In this document: piece by piece, positions 1 through 6,785 of the stretch
How the letters are laid out: each line of letters begins with the position of its first letter
Numbering within the stretch: the first letter of the stretch is position 1
Source of the DNA: Candidatus Moraniibacteriota bacterium
Lineage (GTDB): Bacteria; Patescibacteriota; Minisyncoccia; Moranbacterales; UBA11712
Assembly: GCA_003157295.1 (NCBI GenBank)
Contig: PMJF01000013.1
Location: forward strand, 1-16,460
Direction: 5' to 3'
Length of the DNA stretch: 16,460 nt
Made by a program: the position numbers and the translations under genes
The notes under the pieces: generated by a model
Database searches by the model: none
Told to the model about the DNA's origin: nothing
What the model saw: only the letters and a program-made list of their open reading frames with translations

Positions 1-1544
1 TTTGTCCCCTTATTCTCCTCCGATTCAAACCAAACCCGGCCGCCATGCTGTTTCACGATAGCCCGTACTATATATAAGCCTAGTCCCGTCCCATCGGTAT
101 CCTTGCTTCTTATATTATCAGCTCTGAACATTTTTGTGAATATCCGGCTTTTCTGTTTTTCGGGAATACCATAACCGCTGTCAGAAATTTCGATCAGAAC
201 ATGCGAGTTCTGCCGTTTCATTCCGATAGCGATAGATCCGCCCGCAGGCGTGTATTTCAGGGCATTAGAAATAATATTTTGAAAAACAATTCGGATCAGC
301 TCCGGATCAGCTTTTATTTTGGGTAACTTGGCTTCAAAGCCTTTTTTGATCACCAATTTTTTTTCCAAAAGGAGTGGCGCGAGTTCAGTTAAGACGCTTT
401 CCGCAATTTTCGACAAGCTCACAATCTTTAGATTGACCAAAAGCGTTCCCATATCGATCCGCGAAGTATTCAAGATATCATCCACCAAATCGATCATTCT
501 CCGGTTTCCGGTATATATTTCCGAAAGATATTCTTTTTGTTTTTCATTGAAAATTCCGGCGTCCCCGGAAAGAAGCATTTCGGTATACCACGAAACGGAC
601 GTAAGGGGAGTGCGCAATTGATGGGAAGCGAGAGACACAAATTCCGTCTTGGCCTTGTCTATTTTTCGGACATGAGCGATATCTCGCTCGGCTTCCGCGA
701 GCTGATCGAGAGAATGAAATGTCACAAAGATGAGATAGAAAAAAACTCCGGCCACGATCAGCAGATGGAACAATGATTCATAAGTGTAGTCATAAAGCCC
801 GATGCGGCGGCCGGCCATCACCAGGGTTTCGACAACAATTAGAAAAAGCAGCGTCGTGAATAATTGCCTCGCTGCGTGCCCACTGATCCCTTTCCCACTG
901 AAGATCTTCGTGAGGCCCATTTCCGGCTTCAAAGCCAAAATACTCGTAAAAATCATGACGAAAGCGACAGCCGTATGTGCCGCCATGCCTTTATAAGGAG
1001 AAATGGTGTAAAGGCTGGAAAGGTTATATATAAAGCCCAGGAGTGAGAAAAGGGAGATAAGGCCAGCAATCACAATGACTATTTGGCCTATCAGCATTCC
1101 TTTTTTAGTGTTGCCCAGGAAAAAAAACAGGGAAATTCCTACTGCCAAAAAGTTGAACGCGCTTTGGGGAGACATACGGACAATACTCGAGCTCATTCTT
1201 TGAGCATAGAAAAGGTTGTCAATTCTGAAATTTAGGCCAAAAATATATTCAAGCAATGTCAAAAATCCGATAAGAGCCACCGCCGAAGAAAAAATAAGGA
1301 ACAAAGATTGCAAGCGTTCGCCTGTTTTTTTATTCGAAAAGAAAAGCGTCAGGCCGATAAGGATGAAAGAAAAAGCAGTATTTGGGGAAATCACAGGAAG
1401 ACTTGGAAGAATTCTTTTGAAAACAAGGATGTCGAATTGCCATCCGACAATTGCTAAAAGTCCGATGAAAAAAACACCTACGGCCAGTGCCTCGGAAATA
1501 TCCTTTAAACGCTTGATAAATCGGGAATCACTTTGAGTTGCCAT
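1..1544 (-). CDS. Multi-pass membrane sensor histidine kinase (partial, C-terminus beyond window edge)
   Basis: An autophosphorylating sensor kinase, expected in the cytoplasmic membrane. I translated 514 codons without a stop; the frame is still open at base 1. Residues 1-280 form about eight hydrophobic segments (near 19-37, 54-69, 80-101, 127-143, 150-173, 188-205, 228-244, 258-276). The kinase core follows: H-box SHQLRTPLT with phospho-acceptor His308, N-box NIISNALKYTP (Asn427), G1 DSGYGIP (455-461), F-box IFTKMFR and G2 GTGLGL (485-490). All key residues are present, so it should be active; only the last few residues are missing. The start is ATG 1544: it is the only start after the upstream in-frame stop near 1577. 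It overlaps the aldolase gene by 17 nt, which suggests translational coupling. No PAS, HAMP or periplasmic domain is visible, and no response regulator is in the window. The ligand is unknown. Confidence 0.93.
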   Translation of the reverse strand, partial: MATQSDSRFIKRLKDISEALAVGVFFIGLLAIVGWQFDILVFKRILPSLPVISPNTAFSFILIGLTLFFSNKKTGERLQSLFLIFSSAVALIGFLTLLEYIFGLNFRIDNLFYAQRMSSSIVRMSPQSAFNFLAVGISLFFFLGNTKKGMLIGQIVIVIAGLISLFSLLGFIYNLSSLYTISPYKGMAAHTAVAFVMIFTSILALKPEMGLTKIFSGKGISGHAARQLFTTLLFLIVVETLVMAGRRIGLYDYTYESLFHLLIVAGVFFYLIFVTFHSLDQLAEAERDIAHVRKIDKAKTEFVSLASHQLRTPLTSVSWYTEMLLSGDAGIFNEKQKEYLSEIYTGNRRMIDLVDDILNTSRIDMGTLLVNLKIVSLSKIAESVLTELAPLLLEKKLVIKKGFEAKLPKIKADPELIRIVFQNIISNALKYTPAGGSIAIGMKRQNSHVLIEISDSGYGIPEKQKSRIFTKMFRADNIRSKDTDGTGLGLYIVRAIVKQHGGRVWFESEENKGT

Positions 1545-2409
1545 TTTCTTTTTGTTTTGGGTTCCTAAACAGCTCTATTTTTTCTTCCACTACTTTCTGG
1601 ACAGCATCCCGCGCCTCGGCCAGAACTTTTCGGGGATCGATGATATCGCATTTGTCCTTTGTAAACTTACAAAGCACGGTATTGAAAGCTATCCTCAGAT
1701 CAGTATCGATATTGAAACAAGCTATCCCCCGCTTCACTGCTTCTTCCACTTTATGATCCATCCAGTCACTGGCGCCATGGAGAACCAATGGGGTATTTGG
1801 AAGGAGCTTCCTGATCATATCAAGGCGCTTCCAGTCCGGTTCGGATCTTTCCCGAAAAAAACCGTGCGCATTGCCAATTGCGATCGCCAAAGTATCCACC
1901 CCTGTCTCTTCGACAAGCCATTTCGCTTCAAGCGGATCAGTCATTAATTTGTCCCAGTCGGTGTTATTCTGATCATATTCTCCCATTGATGGTACCACTC
2001 CTATCTCTGCCTGCACCGAAACACCTTTGGGGTGAGCATATTCTACTACGCGCTTGGTAATGGCCATATTGTCGTGGAGCGGCTGCCCCGCCGCGTCGAT
2101 CATGACGGATTCGATACCAAGTTCAATGGCTCTTACTATCGTATCAAGGCTCCGGCCATGATCCAGATGAAGTCCGATCGGAAGGGAACCGGATTCTTTG
2201 TCGATAATGGCCTTGATAACCTCCACAATGACGGAGTCTCCCGCATAATCTAAAGTTTTTTCCGTAAATTGGACAACCACAGGCGACTTCAGCTTTACCG
2301 CGGCTCGCACAATAGCTTGGGTCACCTCCATATCCGGCGTGTTAAACGCTCCCACGGCGTAACCGTTTTTCTGCGCTTCGATCAGGATATTTTTGACATT
2401 AGCGAGCAT
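1528..2409 (-). CDS. fba: Class II (zinc) ketose-bisphosphate aldolase, fructose- or tagatose-bisphosphate type
   Basis: A cytosolic class II aldolase of 293 aa, usual length for the family. It should cleave fructose-1,6-bisphosphate (or tagatose-1,6-bisphosphate) to dihydroxyacetone phosphate and glyceraldehyde-3-phosphate. Visible motifs: LHLDHG at 80-85 (catalytic Asp83, zinc ligand His84), the acidic AEIG segment with Glu135, NAHG with His182, LHGASD with His211, and NIDTD at 233-237 for phosphate binding. The HGASD segment resembles, from memory, the GatY/KbaY tagatose-bisphosphate aldolases, while NIDTD is FBA-like; substrate specificity is therefore not settled. tpiA ends 12 nt upstream, which fits a shared glycolytic step: aldolase and TPI act in succession. 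The start ATG has no Shine-Dalgarno, only an AT-rich leader. The end overlaps the histidine kinase start by 17 nt. The C-terminal tail is Lys/Asn-rich. Confidence 0.93.
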   Translation of the reverse strand: MLANVKNILIEAQKNGYAVGAFNTPDMEVTQAIVRAAVKLKSPVVVQFTEKTLDYAGDSVIVEVIKAIIDKESGSLPIGLHLDHGRSLDTIVRAIELGIESVMIDAAGQPLHDNMAITKRVVEYAHPKGVSVQAEIGVVPSMGEYDQNNTDWDKLMTDPLEAKWLVEETGVDTLAIAIGNAHGFFRERSEPDWKRLDMIRKLLPNTPLVLHGASDWMDHKVEEAVKRGIACFNIDTDLRIAFNTVLCKFTKDKCDIIDPRKVLAEARDAVQKVVEEKIELFRNPKQKENGNSK

Positions 2410-2421
2410 ATGGAATGAATC

Positions 2422-3189
2422 TTAATTTTTATCGATCGTTTCCGCGATCCTTATGAATTCGTACGGAACGAGGCTTTCCCGTCCGACCAGCCCGCCGTCC
2501 ATCGCCGGGTCAATGCAAACTTGATTAACAAAACACCTGGCGATACTGCCTCCGTACAGTATTCGCACCCTTTCCATCGCCTTATGGCCGTATATTTCGG
2601 ATAATATTTTCTTGATAATGAGTTTCGCTTCCAATATCTCGTCTGATGTCGGAACATTGTCCGAACCGACAGCCCAGCTAGGCTCATAGACAATGTCCAC
2701 GTATTCTATTTTTCCGGCTCCTACGCCATTCAATGCCTCTCTGAGCTGTTTTTTTACCACTTCGACCGTTTGATTTCTTTTTCTTTCCTCAATATTTTCT
2801 CCAATGCATAAAATAGCCCGCAAACCGCTTTTTAAGATCGCTTTTAGTTTTAAGTTTATTATTTCTTCATCTTCCCCGAAATATTTCCGCCGCTCGCTGT
2901 GGCCAACCATCGAATATTGAGCACCCATGTTTTTCACCATACCGGACGAGATTTCCCCGGTATAAGCTCCTTGGTATTCCCAAAAAATATTTTGGGCGCC
3001 CAGTTGGACGTTTTTCAGTTTCCGGTCAATAAATTGTTTGAAATAAATAGCGGGCGGACAAATGACGACTTCCGTTTTTTCAAATTTTTTTCCTTTGACC
3101 TCTTTTTCAAGGGCGTCCAGATAGCGTTCAAATTCCGCCGGACTGGTCGGATTCATTTTCATATTGCCGACCACAAGATTTTTTTTCAT
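2422..3189 (-). CDS. tpiA: Triosephosphate isomerase
   Basis: Interconverts dihydroxyacetone phosphate and glyceraldehyde-3-phosphate in the cytosol; 255 aa is normal for the TIM-barrel family. Seen: substrate-binding Asn9 and Lys11 in GNMKMN, catalytic His97 in VGHSERRKYFGE, catalytic Glu169 in YEPSWAVGSD at the start of loop 6, and the phosphate-binding LYGGS (211-215) and DGGLVG segments near the end. Two points differ from the common form: the Trp of GNWKMN is Met here, and loop 6 has AVGSD where most enzymes have AIGTG. All catalytic residues are kept, so I expect activity. It lies 12 nt downstream of the small membrane protein gene and 12 nt upstream of the aldolase gene, so the three are very likely co-transcribed. 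No Shine-Dalgarno is visible before the ATG. Confidence 0.96.
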   Translation of the reverse strand: MKKNLVVGNMKMNPTSPAEFERYLDALEKEVKGKKFEKTEVVICPPAIYFKQFIDRKLKNVQLGAQNIFWEYQGAYTGEISSGMVKNMGAQYSMVGHSERRKYFGEDEEIINLKLKAILKSGLRAILCIGENIEERKRNQTVEVVKKQLREALNGVGAGKIEYVDIVYEPSWAVGSDNVPTSDEILEAKLIIKKILSEIYGHKAMERVRILYGGSIARCFVNQVCIDPAMDGGLVGRESLVPYEFIRIAETIDKN

Positions 3190-3201
3190 AATTTTTTCTA
3201 G

Positions 3202-3684
3202 CTATAAATACAAAGTAATCAAAGTTACTATCACTCCCGCCGCCAGGCATCCTAAAATAATAAGCGGAATCGATTTTTTCAATTTTATATTAAACACAAA
3301 GGCCACGAGTGGCCCGCTCCAGCCCCCCAGAAGCGGGATGGGCGTGGCTGTCAGGATAAAAACGGCCAGCTCGCCCCATTTTTCAAATTTTTTCGCCCCT
3401 CTCCGGCGCGTATGTTCAAACAGCCAGTCAAAAAATTTGTGAAATATTCGGAAATGGCGGGACATAAAATCGGCAATTGGCTGTAAAATAAGAACAATCA
3501 AAATCATCGGCACCAGATTTCCTAAAACCGACCAGAGATAAGCCGACCAAACCGGCAGATGATATATTTTGATTCCGATGGGAATCGCCGCCCGCAGTTC
3601 CGAAATAGGCACCATTGCGATGAGAAAGGTGGCAATTTCCGACGGAAAATTCAAAAACCAGGAGGAATAGTCAAAATGCATCAT
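3202..3684 (-). CDS. Small integral membrane protein, Sm_multidrug_ex / COG2426 family
   Basis: A 160-aa membrane protein. It has the family's two marker regions: SELRAAIPIG at 28-37 and PIPLLGGWSGPLVA at 115-128, each followed by hydrophobic segments, with an amphipathic basic stretch (about 76-104) between them and a hydrophobic C-terminus (139-160). The family is called small multidrug export protein, but its substrate is poorly known, so transport of a drug should not be assumed. I chose ATG 3684 (a second ATG follows at 3681). A longer frame begins at 3768, but its first 28 residues overlap galT and look like out-of-frame galT. The start lies 14 nt after the galT stop and the stop lies 12 nt before tpiA, so it belongs to the same transcription unit. 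Why it sits in a sugar cluster is unknown. Confidence 0.85.
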   Translation of the reverse strand: MMHFDYSSWFLNFPSEIATFLIAMVPISELRAAIPIGIKIYHLPVWSAYLWSVLGNLVPMILIVLILQPIADFMSRHFRIFHKFFDWLFEHTRRRGAKKFEKWGELAVFILTATPIPLLGGWSGPLVAFVFNIKLKKSIPLIILGCLAAGVIVTLITLYL

Positions 3685-3698
3685 AAATATTTTCTCAA

Positions 3699-4703
3699 TT
3701 ATTCCGCCGATTTTTCCGGCTCGATGGTGGAAATTTCTATGCAGGTGGAAAGCTCGAAGCCGGCCCAAATCGCCGTGTGCGGCAGAATTTCAATGTGCCA
3801 GTGGTAGTGGGGATAATCCTTCCCGTCGCAAGGCGAGGTGTGGATATAAAAATTATACGGCGGATCTTCCAGGGTCTTATAGATCGCATGAATCGCTTTT
3901 TGAAGAACTTCTCCCAGATCGATCTTTTCTTCGTTATTGATCCTTTCGAAATAGGGCTTGTGGCCTTTGGGCATGACCCAGACCTCGAAAGCGACACGGG
4001 AAGAAAAAGGGCAAAAGGCCAGAAAATTATCATTTTCGAAGATCAAACGCAGTTTATTTTTTATTTCCCATTCGGCGATCGTGCAATAAACGCATTTACG
4101 GTTTGACCTGTGATATTCCTCGGCTCCGCTCAGCTCGAGAGTTATGGCCGGTGAAACGACCGGGATCGCCATTAACTGTGAGTGGGGATGCTCGATGGAA
4201 GCCCCCGCTTCTTTACCGTGATTATGAAAAATTTCAATATAGTTGACACTTTTTTTGTTCATCAGGCTGATATACCGATCCTGATACCCGTCGATTATTT
4301 CGGCCACTTCGATCGGATCCAGATTGGCAATTTGGCGGGCATGATCTCTGGTAACGATAACTTCGTGGTATCCCGCTCCATCCATTCCGAAATAGGGCCC
4401 TTCCTCCCAATGCCTGGGGGGCCGGCTTCTTGAAAAAGCCGGGAATTTATTGGGGAAAACCCGCAGGCTCCAATCCCCGTCGCCTCGCCTATAAATCAGC
4501 ACGTCTTTTTCTTGCCCCGTTTCCTCCGGAAAGCAAAAAGGGCAATGCGCTGAAAGAAGAGGATAAGGTTCTCTTTTGACCGCAAACTCTCCGGGGCGCT
4601 TGCCGCGTCCCAGCGCGATCACCACCCAGTCTCCGGTGATCAAGTCCCGCCTGAGCTGGGATAATTTTTCAGTTTTATTTTTCTCTTTTTTTTCCTCCAC
4701 CAT
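3699..4703 (-). CDS. galT: GalT-like hexose-1-phosphate uridylyltransferase (HIT superfamily)
   Basis: Nucleotidyltransferase of the GalT branch of the HIT superfamily, about 334 aa. GalT swaps UMP between UDP-glucose and galactose-1-phosphate through a uridylyl-histidine. The N-terminal RRDLITGDWVVIA segment is typical. The catalytic motif is EHPHSQ, with His172 and His174 numbered from ATG 4703. Two CxxC pairs, CPFC (54-57) and CVYC (204-207), and the later HYHWHIE (299-305) are in the places expected for metal binding and the second HIT half. The usual GFExGTGxxIN near the C-terminus is GFELSTCIEIS here, so donor or sugar specificity could differ; ADP-glucose phosphorylase-like enzymes are an alternative. 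A GTG at 4718 would add five residues; I prefer the ATG. It follows the glycosyltransferase and precedes the small membrane protein by 14 nt. No galK or galE is in the window. Confidence 0.88.
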   Translation of the reverse strand: MVEEKKEKNKTEKLSQLRRDLITGDWVVIALGRGKRPGEFAVKREPYPLLSAHCPFCFPEETGQEKDVLIYRRGDGDWSLRVFPNKFPAFSRSRPPRHWEEGPYFGMDGAGYHEVIVTRDHARQIANLDPIEVAEIIDGYQDRYISLMNKKSVNYIEIFHNHGKEAGASIEHPHSQLMAIPVVSPAITLELSGAEEYHRSNRKCVYCTIAEWEIKNKLRLIFENDNFLAFCPFSSRVAFEVWVMPKGHKPYFERINNEEKIDLGEVLQKAIHAIYKTLEDPPYNFYIHTSPCDGKDYPHYHWHIEILPHTAIWAGFELSTCIEISTIEPEKSAE

Positions 4704-4750
4704 CGTTTCGCATGACACGTAACAAAAAAGCTATGCGTATGTGCCGTGTG

Positions 4751-5506
4751 TTATTTTATTTTGTATTTTCCCGTCATCAATCTCCATTTGGTTTTGAATA
4801 GATCAATAATGACTTGAGTGAAACCATTGGGACCGGTAAGATTCACGGTCGATCCTGCCTCGTTCATCCAGCGGACCGGCATTTGCTTCACTTTAAAGCC
4901 AAGCTTCTTGGCCAGAATGATCAGCTCAAAATCAAAGCCGAAGCGGTCCACCACCATACGGCTGGCGATCTCTTCGGCCGCTTTTCCTGTCAGCATTTTG
5001 AAACCGCATTGCGTATCCGGAAAACTCCATAGCCCCAGAACAATTCGGATGAGCCAATTTCCCATATCTCCCATAACCTCGCGATACTTGGGTTGATGGA
5101 TCTGGATAAAGGCGCCCTTGATGTCACGCGAACCGATCACGACGTCATAGCCTTTTTTAAATTGAGGAAGAAAGGTGTTGAAATGAGTGATCGAAGTGGA
5201 GCCGTCCGCGTCCAGAAATATCCTCAGGTCACCTTTGGCTTCGAGCAGTCCTTGTCTCACAACATAACCTTTGCCGTGATTTTTTTTATTTTCAATTACC
5301 CGCAAATTCTTGACCTTGTTATTGTAGCTCCTGGCCAGTTCCGCCGTATTGTCCGGCGAGCCATCCACCACCACGATAACTTCGTATTCGAAATTTTTGT
5401 CCTTCAGATATTTTTCGATCTCCACGAGATTCGCCCCGAGCCTTTTTCCTTCTTTATAGGAAGGAATGATAACGGAAAGATAGGGTTTGTTTTTGTTTTC
5501 AGGCAT
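4751..5506 (-). CDS. GT2 family glycosyltransferase, dolichyl-phosphate glucosyltransferase/DPM1-like
   Basis: A 251-aa GT-A fold glycosyltransferase that probably moves a sugar from a nucleotide sugar to a polyprenyl-phosphate lipid on the cytoplasmic face of the membrane. Seen in order: VIIPSYKEG (13-20), VVVDGSPDNT with Asp48, NHGKGYVVRQG (76-86), the metal-binding DADGST (99-104), GSRDI (125-129), DTQCGFKMLTG (164-174) and a C-terminal RFGFDFELIILAKKLGF with the acceptor-side VRWMNEAGSTV. This motif order is that of ALG5/DPG-synthase-like and DPM1-like enzymes. There is no transmembrane helix, unlike many polyprenyl-phosphate GT2 enzymes. A sigma70-like promoter lies 27-55 nt upstream of the start, so this gene probably heads the sugar cluster that continues into galT. 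The exact sugar and acceptor cannot be told from sequence. Confidence 0.9.
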   Translation of the reverse strand: MPENKNKPYLSVIIPSYKEGKRLGANLVEIEKYLKDKNFEYEVIVVVDGSPDNTAELARSYNNKVKNLRVIENKKNHGKGYVVRQGLLEAKGDLRIFLDADGSTSITHFNTFLPQFKKGYDVVIGSRDIKGAFIQIHQPKYREVMGDMGNWLIRIVLGLWSFPDTQCGFKMLTGKAAEEIASRMVVDRFGFDFELIILAKKLGFKVKQMPVRWMNEAGSTVNLTGPNGFTQVIIDLFKTKWRLMTGKYKIK

Positions 5507-5532
5507 GATAAAAATTCAAAATTTACATCATT

Positions 5533-5561
5533 ATTTTATCACAAAAAGCAAAACACGCCAA
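5533..5561 (-). promoter_or_regulatory. Candidate sigma70-type promoter for the sugar cluster
   Basis: On the minus strand, TTGGCG (5561-5556) is separated by exactly 17 nt from TAAAAT (5538-5533), and a TGA directly before the -10 gives an extended -10 (TGn). Transcription would start near 5526 and leave a leader of about 20 nt before the glycosyltransferase ATG at 5506. It lies in the 60-nt gap after ruvX. This is consensus matching by eye; no experimental support. Confidence 0.5.
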
Positions 5562-5566
5562 ACTTT

Positions 5567-5941
5567 TTACGGTTTAATCATAGAATCAAGCCAGCTTTGC
5601 AAAATGATCCTCGCCGCTTCCTGATCATCGAATCTTTTTATCCCTTTCATTCCTTTTTCTTTGAGATTTTGATGGGCCAGTTTGGTTGTGAACATTTCAT
5701 TTTGGTATTCAACTTCGATTTTTAGTTTTTCCGTAATGAAATCAGCCAGCTTTTTTGCCGAATCAGTTTTTCCGATAATTGCTTGCGTAATTTCTTCTTT
5801 TTCGATAATTGCCGCTAATTTTTGAAGTAAATACTTATCGTTATCCAAAACGCCATAAGCTGAAGCAATTCTCATCTCGCTGTCCGCAATAGCGAGACCA
5901 ATTCTCGCTCGACCATAATCTATACCTAGGGATCTTTTCAT
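5567..5941 (-). CDS. ruvX: RuvX/YqgF family Holliday-junction-resolvase-like nuclease (pre-16S rRNA processing)
   Basis: A 124-aa RNase H-fold protein. In Escherichia coli the YqgF protein takes part in 16S rRNA 5'-end maturation; a resolvase role has also been proposed. Seen: GIDYGRARIGLAIAD at 6-20 with catalytic Asp8, AIIGKTD at 54-60 in place of the common VVGLP, the NEMFTTKLA segment (81-89) in the position of the usual DERxTT, and the C-terminal DDQEAARIILQSWLD (105-119) with the conserved Asp. A longer frame starts at 6037, but its first 32 residues overlap the end of map and do not look like the family; the ATG at 5941 gives the family's normal start. The gap to map is 38 nt, so co-transcription is likely. 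Confidence 0.9.
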   Translation of the reverse strand: MKRSLGIDYGRARIGLAIADSEMRIASAYGVLDNDKYLLQKLAAIIEKEEITQAIIGKTDSAKKLADFITEKLKIEVEYQNEMFTTKLAHQNLKEKGMKGIKRFDDQEAARIILQSWLDSMIKP

Positions 5942-5979
5942 CCTAATTAAAAAATACAATTTACAACTATAAGCCGCAG

Positions 5980-6747
5980 CTATTCTTTCGTCAGCACCTC
6001 GCACCCATCTTTCGTCACCACCACTGTGTGCTCCCAATGCCCATTAAGCTTTCCGTCAGCGGTTTTATAGGTCCAACCATCTTCAGCTAAGAATATTCCG
6101 CAGCTTCCTTCGTTTATCATTGGTTCCAGTGCTAGAGTCATCCCCTCTTCCAAGATTATTTTTTTCATCCGCGGGTCGGCGTAATTGAAAATCTGAGGCG
6201 ATTCGTGAATGGAATGTCCCACTCCGTGGCCAACCAGATCGCGAACGACCTCAAAACCGTTTTTTTGAGCGTGATCTTCTACTGCTCGGCCATAATCATT
6301 AAGCGACGCACCCGGTCTGATCTCTTTGATGCCCAGATCGAGACATTCTTTCGTGACGTGCATAATTTTTTCCGCCACGGGAGAAATTTTCCCGACCCCC
6401 ACCATGACCGTCGCGTCGGTATGCAGTTTTTTATATTCCACTCCCAGATCCAATTTTACCAGATCGCCTGCCTGAATAATTTTTTTCTTCGTTGGAATTC
6501 CGTGAACAATTTCATAGTTTCGGGAAACGCAAAGAGCGGCGGGATAACCTTCGCCTCCGCTCGGAGCATAGTTCAAAAAAGAAGGCCGTCCTCCCATCGA
6601 AAAAACAAGCTCGCGAGCAAGCTTATCGAGTTCTTCCGCGCTGACACCGGGCTCAACTTTTTCACTCACCTTCCGCAAAACTTCGGCCAATATCCGCCCG
6701 CTCCGGCGCATTATTTCAATTTCTTCTTTTGACTTTATGGTGATCAT
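5980..6747 (-). CDS. map: Methionine aminopeptidase, type I
   Basis: Removes the N-terminal methionine from new proteins in the cytosol. The 255-aa chain has all five metal ligands of the pita-bread fold: Asp100, Asp111, His174 (in GHGVGHSIHE), Glu208 (LALEPMI) and Glu239 (EHTVVVT), plus the substrate-contacting His82 and His181. The spacing matches the E. coli enzyme with an offset of three. There is no N-terminal zinc-finger or SH3-binding extension, so it is the short form. In many bacteria map follows adk directly in the spc operon and is followed by infA; here a 336-nt gap separates it from adk and ruvX follows. Its own promoter may therefore lie in that gap: a TATAAA is seen on the minus strand at 6765-6760, but I find no good -35 element. 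Confidence 0.97.
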   Translation of the reverse strand: MITIKSKEEIEIMRRSGRILAEVLRKVSEKVEPGVSAEELDKLARELVFSMGGRPSFLNYAPSGGEGYPAALCVSRNYEIVHGIPTKKKIIQAGDLVKLDLGVEYKKLHTDATVMVGVGKISPVAEKIMHVTKECLDLGIKEIRPGASLNDYGRAVEDHAQKNGFEVVRDLVGHGVGHSIHESPQIFNYADPRMKKIILEEGMTLALEPMINEGSCGIFLAEDGWTYKTADGKLNGHWEHTVVVTKDGCEVLTKE

Positions 6748-6757
6748 AGCTTATGCT
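6729..6757 (+). promoter_or_regulatory. Candidate plus-strand sigma70-type promoter
   Basis: TTGACT (6729-6734), a spacer of exactly 17 nt, then TATGCT (6752-6757). The -35 matches five of six consensus positions and the -10 four of six. The start point would be near 6764, about 22 nt before the ATG at 6786. It overlaps the first codons of map on the other strand, so plus-strand and map transcription could interfere with each other. Confidence 0.4.
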
Positions 6758-6772
6758 TTTTTATATCCCATT

Positions 6773-6780
6773 GGAGGTGG
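6773..6780 (+). promoter_or_regulatory. Strong Shine-Dalgarno for the plus-strand ORF at 6786
   Basis: GGAGGTGG followed by five A residues and then ATG (6786). This is close to the ideal anti-Shine-Dalgarno complement and ideal spacing. It stands out because nearly all other starts in the window lack such a site. It is the reason for choosing ATG 6786 over the upstream in-frame ATG 6753, since the site lies inside the longer version. Confidence 0.55.
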
Positions 6781-6785
6781 AAAAA

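Noticed and set aside
3685..3768. Longer start for the COG2426 membrane protein
   Set aside because: The extra 28 residues (MGRLRAFHLHR...) are out-of-frame galT sequence, basic and not membrane-like; ATG 3684 gives the family start.
4712..4746. Terminator-like hairpin in the GT2-galT gap (ACACG...CGTGT around a T6 run)
   Set aside because: Only 5 bp of stem with a long loop, and the T-run lies inside the loop and not after the stem.
5093..5725. Plus-strand frame of 210 codons across the GT2 gene and ruvX
   Set aside because: Antisense to two recognisable proteins and crossing their gap and promoter; composition is that of a shadow frame.
5942..6037. Longer start for ruvX
   Set aside because: The extra 32 residues overlap the map end and precede the canonical MKRSLGIDYG start.
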